This document shows positions 9,533 through 20,049 of a stretch of DNA of 64,000 bases, piece after piece. The stretch's first letter is position 1. Each line of letters opens with the position of its first letter. The DNA is from Acanthococcus lagerstroemiae (Eukaryota; Arthropoda; Insecta; Hemiptera; Eriococcidae), in contig CM063107.1 of assembly GCA_031841125.1 (NCBI GenBank), forward strand, positions 27,422,499 through 27,486,498, written 5' to 3'. Below the pieces are notes generated by a model that was not told where the DNA came from, searched no databases, and was given only the letters and a program-made list of their open reading frames with translations. A program made the position numbers and the translations under genes.

Positions 9533-10373
9533 ATCCTAGCCAGAGGCTTTCAAAAACATTAAAGAAAAAGCTCAAAGAGTCCCAGATGAGAGTCTTAAAT
9601 TGGTGTAAAAGTTCCAAAAATCTAAAATAGTCTTAAACATGCCAGAAGAAGCTCTGATGATGGTCTAAGCTTATCTGAGAGTCTTTCAGAAGACTCGATG
9701 ATTGCAAATTCTTCAGAGCCGTCGCGAGCAGTAAGTTTTTTGGCGGAAAGAGGGGGTAAAGACAGCAGATATAACAACTAAAATATTTAAAAAATCAGCT
9801 GAAACTTGAAAACTTTACTTTCCCAATTTTGCCCATTGCTTACTGGAATTTGTCAATTGCCAATTTTTATAACAAAATTGAAGGGGTGGGCTTCCCGTCC
9901 CACTGCAACGGTTCTCGGAATCTTAACACGTTTGGAAAACTCCACCTCTTATTCAGTTCCATTCACTAAAATGATTTACTTCTCTCAATTGGCTCTAAAA
10001 GATATTTCATACTTACAACAATTTTTTGTGGCTAGAAGGGGCTTAATATTTGTAGATCAGTATTTTCCGGGACAATTTTGATAACTAACATTTCATTTGG
10101 CTTATTCTGGCGAAAAAATAAACAAATTAATCATCTTAATATTAAACAATATTTAGAATGGGAAAAACTTATGGCCACAGTGATGGCAATGATTACTACT
10201 GGACATTTGATCTGAAATTCGCAGATTGTGGGGATGATGAAATAATTAAGACTTCTCACAGCTCTTTGATAATGAGCTTGAATCTAATCATTACATAGAG
10301 TACGGCCGCAGTTAGAATAGTTGCATCCATGACAGCTTATTAATATTTTTTGTTTTATGAACTTTGTTCCAGC
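9533..10373. other. gene-free stretch upstream of the RGS gene
   Basis: A 91-codon open frame at 9806-10081 shows no recognisable domain or coding signature. The promoter of the RGS gene should lie here or further upstream. A possible 3' splice site (TTGTTCCAG, ending 10372) directly precedes the RGS ATG, so an upstream non-coding or coding exon is possible. Confidence 0.4.
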
Positions 10374-11606
10374 ATGAGCAGTTGCGCTGGTTGCTCGACA
10401 AATTCGAAGCAAGACTTGGATCGATGGACGAGCAGTTTATCTAATGTACTCGACAGTCCAAGAGCCAGAAAAAAATTTAATGACTTCTTATCCCACCGAC
10501 GACTCGACGAGGCGGAATTAACGTTACATTTTTGGGAGACTTGCAATCGTATTTTGTTAGAAGCTTCGCATAATGAACAGCTGAAGTGAGTACAACTTTT
10601 ACCTTCCCTTTATGCATGGGCGTATCAGAGGAAAATTACTAGGGTGGGTGGAGCATTTTTCAACTGAAAAGCGAAAATTTTTGAAGTCTTTCTCCTGATT
10701 TGGTTTGAGGAAAATGTCTCAAAGAGTCTTAAACCTTCCAACTATAGTCCGGGCTCCACACTGAGGAATGAATTTACAAACAACAATAAACATTCAGAAA
10801 GAGTTGAAATTCTCTATGTAAGTATGTTTGGCCTTCATGGTCAACGTACTGAAAGTCTTCAAGATTTCAAATGGAGCGTAAAATTCAATGAGGAACAGTT
10901 GTTTAAAGAGTTTCTACGTACGGTTGATATTTCCCAGAGTTTGCTTGCAAACTGCTTTCGGAAGACGTGTAGTCCCCTATTGGGAATGAAGTTGTCCTTG
11001 GATTTTTGGAAACTTCTAGTATGGTGACCAGAAAGGTGAACCATACTTCTGGGTTCCGTGCCAAATTTCAGCTCTTTTCAAATTTTTTCAAATTTATTTC
11101 ATATTTAAATGGAGGGCGGTGCTGATTTTCCGACTGAAGCCAATTGTTAAAACCTTTGACAGAGGCTTCCTCCACTCGATACCCTCCGGCTTTTATGATT
11201 ATTGTAACTGCGTTATTTGAAGGATTAATACAATGTATTTATAATTATTTCTGTTTAATTCAGTTTCATGACTTAGCATACTGTGACAAATAAAACACGG
11301 ACTACAGGTCTATTTATTTGAATTTTTAGGCATGGTGGACCAATAAACATGAACATAGTTCCACATGCGCGATTCCACAAAGATTTCTCAAAATTAGTCG
11401 AGTTTGCTGAAGAGAATATCAACTTCGATGCCCATCAACTTAGACTACTTCGTCGGACTCTCAACCAAGCGAATATAACTGATATGGTGAAAATGACCAG
11501 TGCAGCCCAAAGTACGGCTGCTGACCTTCTCAGGGATGAATATAATTTATTCAGATCGAGTTTGATAAAAGAAATTAAATCACTTACACATAAGTGTAAA
11601 ACTTGA
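10374..11606 (+). CDS. small RGS-domain protein (two exons)
   Basis: Exons 10374-10585 and 11330-11606; the intron starts GTGAGT and ends TTTTTAG. The join preserves frame (489 nt, 162 residues plus stop). RGS domains accelerate GTP hydrolysis by G-alpha subunits at the membrane. Almost the whole protein is an RGS domain: residues about 15-70 carry the W...L..LL, F..FL and LTLHFWETC signatures of the first half (helices 3-5), and exon 2 supplies the second half, including a late RDEYNLFRSSLI segment typical of helices 7-8. The N-terminus, MSSCAGC, has two cysteines that could be palmitoylated, as in small RGS proteins. ATG 10374 is chosen because translation would begin one base into a possible acceptor exon; an additional upstream coding exon cannot be excluded. 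The exact subfamily was not assigned. Confidence 0.7.
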
Positions 11607-11969
11607 GCTTCATTTTCAAATATACCTACCTCATCAGTTTATGTGTGTTGTAACTTATATTGTTAATTGTTCGTTTTATTCCTATAAGTATATCATTTTT
11701 TGTTGTTTCTATATATTTTTACACTAGTGTTTTTTACTCGTACTGTTGAAGGATATTGAAGTAAAATTATGCGTTATTACAAGCGAAAACCCAGTCTCGC
11801 ATGCGGACATTAAAGTGGATGAGAATCTGGCTTTTTATTTATTTTCTAATGAAATCTTTTATAGCGGTATTGCAAAAGTTAAAAAGCGAGGTACCACAAC
11901 TAGACAGAAATCATTTCAATGGAATAATTTTTTCATGGAATAACGTAAGTTAAAAGAGTTCAAGTAGAC

Positions 11970-12420
11970 TCACCCGCATATGAACATTTCCGATGAAATT
12001 CATCCTTAAAAATCACTGGAGATTCTTCTCGATGATTTCCAATGAAATCATTCTCTGGAAATCAACAAAAATTCTTCCTAAAGATTTTCAATAAAATTCT
12101 TCCAGAAACCATTGGAGTTTTCCCCCCAAATATTTCCGATGAAATTCTTCATAAATTATCGGAAAGTTTTCCTGAAGATTTTTGAAGAATTTCTTTGGAA
12201 AACATTGGAAATTTTTTCTGAAGATTTCCAATGAAATTCTCCGGAAAAGAATTCAAAAAAAATTCTCCTGAAATCATCGGAGATTTTCCTCAATGATGTC
12301 CGATGAAATTCTTCGAAAATGATCGGAAACTTTCCCCTAATATTTTCGATAAAATTCTTCGGAAATTATATTCGGAAGTCAAAGGAAATTCTCCATCGAA
12401 GATTTCCCCCGAAAATTATT
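11970..12420. repeat. short dyad-rich repeat array, segment 1
   Basis: Degenerate tandem copies, about 45-50 bp apart, of a unit built from GATGAAATTCTTCGGAAA and TTTTCCCGAAGATTTCC. Every unit contains the self-complementary pair GAAATTCTTC / GAAGAATTTC. Orientation is forward here and again in 14022-14290, and inverted in 12670-14008. Confidence 0.75.
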
Positions 12421-12669
12421 TCGTTTTGTACGTTTGGTGCGTTTTCCACCTGTACACCACCACCATCTTTGACTTCGTTTCTTTGAATAATTTTCAATGT
12501 AGAAAAGAAGTTCCTTAAACACATATATCGGCTGGTAACAACTTGAACAAACTTGATATCTTTGAAGCACTCGCTTCATTTTGTGGAGCGTTTGCTTTGA
12601 AGAGAAAGAGAAAGCTTATGCATACAGATTTGAAGCAAAACCTTAAACTTCTATCTTTCCCTTCGGAGC
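12421..12669. other. spacer between repeat-array segments
   Basis: About 250 bases not made of the repeat, including a CACCTGTACACCACCACC stretch and a purine-rich GAAGAGAAAGAGAAAGC. No gene is recognisable. Confidence 0.4.
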
Positions 12670-14008
12670 GACGACGGTTTTTAAAGAATTTTATATCATG
12701 AAGAATTTCATAGGAAATATTCGGGGAAAAACTTGGGCGGTTCTTAAAGAATTTTATCAACAATCTTCACGTAAAACGTTCTTCGAAGAATTTCATCGAA
12801 AATCTTCGGGAAACATGTTTGGGAAAATTCTTTGATGACTTCTAAGAAATATCATCGGAAATTTTTGAAAACCAATACCGATAATTTCCGAAGAATCCCT
12901 TCAAAAATCTTGTTTTCCCAAGAATTTATTTTAAAATTCTCGATAGGATTTTCGGATGATTTTTGAAGGATTTCGTAGTAACTATTCGGTGAAAAATTCC
13001 GAAGGTTTTTGAAGAATTTCATCAAAAATCTTCGAACAAAATTTTCGGAAAAATTCTTTGATGACTAGGAATTTCATCGAAAGTTTTTGGGGAAAATCCC
13101 GATAATTTCCGAAGAATCTCTTCGGAAATCATTAGGAAAAATTTCTAGGTTTTTTCCAAAGACTTTATTTAAAATCTTCGGGAGAATTTTCCGATAATTT
13201 TTGAAGAACTTTATAAGAAATATTCAGGGAAATCCTAATGGTTTTGAAGAATTTTAGGAAAAATAGTCGAAAAGAATGTTCGGTGATCTCCGAAGAATTT
13301 CATCGAATATCTTCGGGAAAATGTTTAACAATTTTTAAGAAATTTTATCAAAAATTCGGAAATTTTTGCCAATTTTCGGAAAAAATTTCTGATAATTCCT
13401 GAAGAATCGTACAGGAAATCTTGGAAAAATTTCCAATATTTTCCAAAATATTTCATCAAAATTCTTTGAGAAAATTTTCCGATGATTTTTGAAGAATTTC
13501 ATGGAAATATTCGGGGGAAAACTCCGATGGTTTTTTAAGAATTTTATGAACAGTCTTCAGGAAAAATGTTCGATGATCTCCGAAGAATCTCATCGAAAAT
13601 CTTCGGGAATAATATCCGATGATTTTGAGAAATTTCATCTGAAATTTTTGTAGAAATATTTCGATAATTTCCGAAGATCTTATCAGAAATCTTTGAGAAA
13701 CATTTCCAATGTTTTCCAAAGAATCTCAACAAATTACTTCGCGAAGATTTTCTGGTTATTTTGGAAGAATTTCATCAAAAATATTCGGGGATAAATTCCG
13801 ATGGTTTTCAAGAATTATATGAAAAATAGTCAGACAGAATGTTCGATGATCTCCGAAGAAATTCATCGAAAATCTTCCGGAAAATTTCCAATGATTTTTA
13901 AGGAATTTCATCGGAAATCTTTGGAATAAATTTTTAATGTTTTCTAAAAAATTTCATCAAAATTCTTCGAGAAAATTTTCCGATCATTTTTGAGGAATTT
14001 CATAGGAT
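12670..14008. repeat. short dyad-rich repeat array, segment 2 (inverted)
   Basis: The same family as 11970-12420 in the opposite orientation (GAAGAATTTCATCGGAAA, CTTCGGGAAAATTTCC). More than 25 diverged copies are present. No protein frame persists across the units. Confidence 0.75.
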
Positions 14009-14290
14009 TTCCCCCCCCCCCAATGTCCTATGAAATTCTTTGAAAATCATCTGATATTTTCCCCGAGGATCTTTGATGAAATTCTTCGGAGAACATTTTT
14101 TCTGAATATTGTTGATAAAATTTTTCGAAAGCCATCGGAGTTTCCCCCTGAATATTTACTATGAATTCTTCAAAAACTATCGGGAAATTTCCCCGAAGAC
14201 TTTTGAAGAAACTCTGTGGAAAAATTCAAAGATTTTCAATGAGATCCTTCGAAAATTATCGGAATTTTTTCTCCAAAAATTTTCGATGAC
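14009..14290. repeat. inversion junction with C-run and array segment 3
   Basis: A run of 12 C at about 14010-14021 sits at the turn-round point. GAATTTCATAGGA on its left is followed on its right by TCCTATGAAATTC. The array then continues in forward orientation to about 14290. Confidence 0.7.
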
Positions 14291-14667
14291 CTGATTGGCT
14301 AGCTAATGGCCAAAGACTAATCCACATTTTCTGTAAAAATAAAATAGGTGAAGTGGTAACTTGGTTCCAGTTCTTTTTCTTTCCCCCCAATTCTGAGTCT
14401 GAGTTTGACCAAGTTTGCAGTTTCAATCCAAAAAAAACACGAAAATCCACCGAAAAGGAATAGAAAAAAAAATTCAGTTTGAATGTTGTCAAAAGGGAAA
14501 AGGCAGATCTTCCATCCTGGTCAACAATAAATAAATTTCTGAAAATGCAAAACAAAAGGCTCGTTATCCCGCCGCTAGATAGCTTTTGGATAATTCAATT
14601 TCAAAAAGGCCAAGCTAAAAGGTTTATGAACTCAATGTACCGACTTTTCAGCCTTCGGCCGAAAGAC

Positions 14668-15027
14668 CGACTCAACACTTCATCTGCCTGCAAGTACCAC
14701 ACTCCTTGTCAGGCCCGCGCGCAAGGGGGTCAACCCTCCCCCCACATTTGACCTTTGTTGATATGTAGATAATATAATAATTTATGGTGATCACTGCCCT
14801 TTATAACCATACTAACATAACCCCCCTCTCTTGTATAATTTCTGCGCACGGGCCTGCTCCTTGTATCAGCCTGTATTCCCTTGCGAGCATCAAGTTCCTT
14901 GTACTAGCCTCCGAGCACTACGCTCTTGCTAGTGCTCGCAGGCTGGTACAAGGAACGTGATGCTTGCAAGGGAACACAGGCTGATAGAAGGAGTGTGGTA
15001 CTCACAGGCGAATGAAGTGTTGAGTCA
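14668..15027. mobile_element. foldback element interrupted by a hAT MITE
   Basis: GACTCAACACTTCAT...AGTACCACACTCCTT at 14668-14708 is mirrored by AAGGAGTGTGGTACT...ATGAAGTGTTGAGTC at about 14986-15025. The inner arms continue (CCTTGTATCAGCCTGT / ACAGGCTGATAGAAGG) to a central GCTAGTGCTCG-type hairpin. The left arm is split at CTCCTTGT by the insertion at 14710-14856. Confidence 0.8.
14710..14856. mobile_element. hAT-type MITE, 147 bp
   Basis: Terminal inverted repeats CAGGCCCGCGCGCA and (inverse) CAGGCCCGTGCGCA. It is flanked by a perfect 8-bp duplication CTCCTTGT (14702-14709 and 14857-14864). CAG...CTG ends with 8-bp duplications are characteristic of hAT elements. No coding capacity. Confidence 0.9.
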
Positions 15028-15400
15028 GTTAGTCATTTTTAAACAATTTTTGCTCGAACAGTGTTATTGCAGTTCTAAACTTTTTTTTTTTTTTTTTTTT
15101 TTTGTCTTCTTTTTAAATAAAAGATAGGTACCTATTATAACAGAACTACAAAAATATCACTTGAGCCGTAATTAAGGATAAAGAGTGGAGCTTATGGTTG
15201 AAACCATTCCCTTACTCATCTCCCAAAATACACTTTCTGGTTCCTAAACCCGTTGAAAATTGGCTACTATGCTCACATGCTCACCCATAACTGAACTCGA
15301 TACATATAATTATGACGACTTGGAGACTATTTCAAACGCGAAGTAATAAATAATATACATATAATGGTCAGAGTCCGGATTCTAACATTCATTTCAGCGA
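15028..15400. other. gene-free stretch upstream of FIP1
   Basis: Contains a run of about 24 T at 15080-15103. No gene seen. Confidence 0.4.
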
Positions 15401-15514
15401 AATTAAGGCAACGTTAGCGGAAGAGTGGAAAATCGCAAATGCTCGCGGATATGCTCAGTTCAAAAAACTTTCGGAAAGATATGACTATAGCGCTACCTAC
15501 ATGCACGGCCACAA
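15401..15514 (+). CDS. possible unassigned exon
   Basis: After the acceptor-like CATTTCAG ending at 15400, an open frame begins EIKATLAEEWKIANARGY and stays coding-like for roughly 38 codons, to about 15514, before turning low-quality. A GTAACT donor-like word follows. The product is not recognised. It could be an exon of a gene overlapping the FIP1 upstream region, or chance. Confidence 0.22.
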
Positions 15515-15702
15515 TGTCGTAACTATTTTTGTTTACTCTCTAAAAATTTTAAATGTTCTATGTATTCATCTGTTCCATCTCTATTCATTTTTCGTTGATT
15601 CGTTCCAACAACCTTCCTCTCTTTAGATATTGCAGCGTGTATTTGTATTTGTTAATTTTACTGTTAACTTCAATGTTGACTTATTAATTACATACTATCA
15701 TC

Positions 15703-18700
15703 ATGGAAGAAGATAATGATGATCAGTGGCTCTATGGCGATGATCCATCAAATGAGAAGCCTGTAACAACAGAAGATGCTTCTGATCGAGTTACTGACGT
15801 CGCAGATGTCTTCAGCGAAAAAGAAAACGAAGCGTTTGCGAATCCTTCCGTTCCAACCGATGATAATCTCGTACGTCGAATTTCATATATTTTTTCGTAT
15901 AAATATCCCGAGTAGTAGTCGTTACGTGGGTATTAACTGCGTAGCTCATATAAAGATCAGTGTATGAAATGAAACCTTCCTGCTGTAGGCTGATTTGGAA
16001 CCACCAATAATCAAACCACTGGATGCAAGTAACTTTGATAACGAGGCTTTACCGCCTGGAGAAGAAGATATACTGGTGCCTCTTGATCCTCCTATTATCA
16101 ATCCACCTGGCGTTAGTGAAGATGAAGTTGAAGAACAGAAAGACGATCAAAACTTGGGTAAGTCTTGTTTCAGATCAGGCAAGCTGCTTATTCTCACGAT
16201 ATTAGATGATCGCTTGATTTGTTTTCTCGGTGAAGGGAATTACTATAGATAGATTCAATTGCCATTTACGTGTGTTTGATTTTAGTAAACGGGGAAGCTG
16301 GTGAAACGGAAGAAGGACAAAGTAAACCTGATAAGAAGCTCAGCGAAGGAGAAGAAGAAGACGACGATGACGACAATATCAATGTGGTCATCGGGGATAT
16401 TAGAACCACACCGAATAATTACAATGCTAACTTACACATCAAAAGAGGAAACCTGTTAACATTAACAAAAGTAAGTGCTGCATTATTCCTCTTTTCATCA
16501 TTTTTTCGTTATACACCGGAATAACGTCCAATATTTGAAGCAGTAGCATGTCCTCGATTGTGAGTAGTTATGTATTTCGAAAATGCACAATGGACTATAG
16601 TCACCGTTAATTTGCTTAACCTACACAACTTAGTGAAATTTCAGTGCCAGTTAATTTTACAGGTCTATCATTACAGGCCTTATTATTATCAACAACAGCA
16701 GTATCAGGTACATTATGTATAATGCCCGAATGCTGCTAGTTTGTTTAATGTTGAAATTCGGCGTTTTTCGCTTCACCTACATGAAAGCTAATCGACCGTT
16801 ATTTTTTCTTTTGAATATCATTTGCGGCTAGGGATTTCTTTTGAAGCAGATATTGTACACAGCTTCTCGCTTCTGTTTTCCAATTTTTTTTACAATGTAT
16901 AATATATTACATTATTTGTTTCACGTTCTGCGACAATATTTCGTTTTCGTTCCGCCAATTCGATAGCTGATGACATAATATGTAGTAGAAATAGAAATGT
17001 GAGTATGGACGATTGACCTGCCTTTCTGACTGACCAATTTTCTGATTTTAGCAGACTGGGAAGTTCGCTGTCGATGATTTCGAAACGGTTGGTGTGATCA
17101 ATGGAGTACCAGCGCACGAATTCAATTTGGACAATTTGGAAGACAAACCTTGGAGAAAACCCGGAGCAGATATTACAGGTGTGGTCGTGTTCTTGTTTAG
17201 CAAAATCGCCGATTCCTCCTTTTGAATAGAGGGCGTTTTAACGATAATGGTATCTGAATACTAACACTGATGTGAAATCGTTAGATTATTTCAACTACGG
17301 TTTCAACGAAGATACATGGCGCGCATACTGCGAACGGCAAAAAAGAATACGGGTGCACGAGTCTGGTAGTGGATTGATTCCTATGAACCAGCAACCGAAC
17401 AACGTTAGCATCATTCCAAACGTCAGCATACCGCCTCCAAATATGATGGTGCCACCGGTTGGTATGCCTCCTCCAGACCACAACCCGGGATCGATAAATG
17501 TTATCGGCGGTGCAAATACTAGGCGGTCTACGGATAATTTCTCTAAGGAGAATACCATTCAAGTAAGATTTGACTGAAGTAAACGTTTGAATTATGCCAT
17601 CGTTTTAAGTTAGAATGAAAGATCGAGTTACGTGGCTTATTACCTTATTGTATGTTGCATGACTTGATGTGCAAATATGAAGAATCTTATGCAACTTGTA
17701 AGGTGCGCTGCCCTGACACATATACGACCCTTCAGTGGTATGCAAATTCCAAGGGCCTGGAGCCGCATCATTATGGTTCTTATTCATATGCAAATTGCAA
17801 GGATATTTATAAGAACACCAATGTGAACAAAATCGTATACTGAATTCTGATTTACCCCAACGTTCAAACGGCACCTTTCAACGTTTCGTGGCCTGCTGAT
17901 TTGGAACTGACAAAATTTGGACTGATAATACCCTTTTTGCGTTATTTCACCTTTGAACTTTCAAATGTAACGTTTTGAGTGAACGATAGTCAGAATGTGA
18001 GAGTTTAGCTTGATTATCGTATTATTGGTTTCCGTTCTTAGTGTACATTACACTTTTTGTTTGAATTTCGTAAAAATATCCATCTACTTACATTACAGGT
18101 TATGACTGCTGATCGTAGAGAATACAGTAAAAAGAATTTCACCCCAGATTTGTCGGTACCTCCACCAATTGTGCCGCCGCCTTATGGAGCCCTTCCACCG
18201 GGAATGCCACCTCCGTAAGTATGAGTTGAGAAGAAAACAGGTTCATTGCTGGAGGGATTTTGCATAACACAAAAATCAAAAAGATTTTAAGATGGAAGTT
18301 AACAGCATTTTAGCTTCGAAACTTTCATTTAGTGAAATATCAATCAGTAATATCAAAAATGAAGATCAAGGGAGATATAGTGCACTAATCACTTAGCATA
18401 ATGTGTCACTCTATTTTCATGGCGCTTTGTACAATCTGGCATAACGCCATAAGTCATTACTGAACGACAAATTTAGGATTCTTCATTAACACAGGTGGGA
18501 GTCAGTGTGGCCAGCTTTGAAAATATTCCCTTGATTCTTTGTCCATCGGCATGGCTCTTTTTCAATCAATCACAAAACAGGAGTTTCAATATCTTTTTCG
18601 TCGCAATTAATGGTCAAATTGTATAACTGCTTTCTCAAATAGCCCCGTGATTCCCAAATAGCCCCTCTCTATGATAATGTTAGAATGATTCTTTTCCGTA

Positions 18701-19495
18701 GATTCCCTCCTATGAATCAGTACGGACCACCTCCTGGTGAGTACTTCGCTCCTGAAATGGATCCGTATTACCACTCGTACGAACCACATCAAGACCCGAA
18801 TTGGGGCGGACAAGTAAGTAAAACCGTAATGTTCATTTTGATACTTCTCCAATACTTTTTTGGAGTGTTTTTCCATTTTCGTTTTCCTAATCAAACTGAA
18901 TCCTTCTGCAGAACTGGAACTCCAGCATTGATGTGAAAAACATGATTTCACTGAGTAACGGAGGTGACAGAGCTGTGAACGGAACTACAGATACGAAGGT
19001 AATGCGAATGCGTCTTTATTTTGCGTGCTATCTCTTGCTCCATCGAATCGCTGTTAACCGAGTACTTTATATTTTAGCCTCCCGGAAGTGAAGGTGCTCC
19101 TGGAGTGAAAGTGAAAACTGAGCCGGAAGATGGAGAAATTAGTCGCGATCGAGATCGAAGCAGAGATTACGATAGGGATAGAGAGTCGAGGCACAGAGAC
19201 AGGTAAATATCAACTCGGGGATATGTTCTGTGATCCGGGAATTGTGCTACGCACGATCATTTTACAAATGACTTCGTAACTGCACAATGTGTGTTGTGAG
19301 TTGAGCAAGCGCTCAGCGACGGCGTTTGTAATCGATGACATTATTATGCGCAGATCTCACAGACATCGGTCGCGAAGCAGAAGTCACGAACGTAGATCTC
19401 GTAAACACAAATCGCGCAGCAGGTCCCCCGGATATCGTAGCCACAAGAAGAAAAAATCGAAGAAGTCTGAACGATCGAAATCAGAGAGCGATTAG
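15703..19495 (+). CDS. FIP1L1: Fip1-like pre-mRNA 3'-end-processing factor (FIP1L1 orthologue), complete
   Basis: Ten exons: 15703-15870, 15989-16157, 16286-16470, 17052-17178, 17285-17562, 18099-18214, 18702-18813, 18912-18998, 19078-19202, 19354-19495. All introns are GT-AG and the phases join exactly (1,509 nt, 502 residues). Fip1 is the CPSF subunit that binds U-rich RNA and recruits poly(A) polymerase in the nucleus. Seen here: an acidic N-terminus with DDQWLYGDD; the conserved Fip1 block at residues about 188-239 ([19 protein letters not shown], then [20 protein letters not shown]); proline-rich segments in exons 5-7; a KTEPEDGEI motif with Arg-Asp dipeptides in exon 9; and an Arg/Ser/Lys-rich tail in exon 10. 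This architecture matches animal Fip1, although the protein is compact. The start is the ATG opening MEEDNDDQW. Exon 4 has a tandem acceptor that could add or drop one residue. Confidence 0.95.
17050..17054 (+). promoter_or_regulatory. tandem (NAGNAG) 3' splice site of FIP1 exon 4
   Basis: The intron ends TTTTAGCAG, so splicing after either AG keeps frame. The protein then begins this exon with QTGKF or TGKF. Confidence 0.6.
18494..18625. repeat. dispersed repeat in FIP1 intron 6, also at 35.2 kb
   Basis: The segment containing TTTGTCCATCGGCATGGCTC and TTTTTCGTCGCAATTAATGG is matched, in inverse orientation, at about 35152-35292 with roughly 85% identity by eye. The family is unknown; no ends were defined. 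Confidence 0.7.
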
Positions 19496-19754
19496 CGATC
19501 AAGATTGACCGTATCACTGATGTAAGATTTTCGTATTCCATGTTGTCCTTTCAGTTGTGACATTCTAGCTGCATCCTCGCTGGTGGAGTTGTGGCGTTTT
19601 GAATTGAATTATGAACATTTCCGTTTATTGAATCCTCCCTCCCCGTTAAAAGTGTACCAAATCGGTGGATATTTGTATTATAATATAAAAAAGTACGCCT
19701 AATTTGACTTGATTTGTCGATGAGGCACTGGCCCGTTGAAAAACGACTTTCATA

Positions 19755-19964
19755 CGTCAACTGTGGTAATATCGGACTTTGAACACCGGTGGTAATATCG
19801 GTAACTCATGACTTGGTTACTGATAACGATACTAGCGCTTCTACAACAAGTGATGAATGGCCGATATTTCCTCCGGTGTCCAATATTACTCCAGGTGACT
19901 ACTTATAACGATCCTAGTACTCCTACACCAAGTCATACGTGGCCAATATTACTCCAATTGACGG
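19755..19964. mobile_element. short TA-flanked pogo-type MITE
   Basis: The ends CGTCAACTGTGGTAATATCGG and (inverse) CCGTCAATTGGAGTAATATTGG resemble the termini of the pogo-like element at 40292-41695 (CCGTCAGATGGGGTAATATCGG). A TA dinucleotide flanks both sides. It lies in the 3' flank of FIP1. Confidence 0.65.
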
Positions 19965-20049
19965 TATTCAGGTTTTGCACTAGTGGACTAAGCGAACGGG
20001 TTATGGAGGTGTGCACAAAGGAGCAAATAGGTGGGGGGGCCTCTTAAAG

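Noticed and set aside
9806..10081. 91-codon plus-strand frame as a gene
   Set aside because: No recognisable motif, conserved composition or splice context.
17281..17562. Minus-strand frames opposite FIP1 exon 5
   Set aside because: Exact antisense of a well-supported exon; no splice model of their own.
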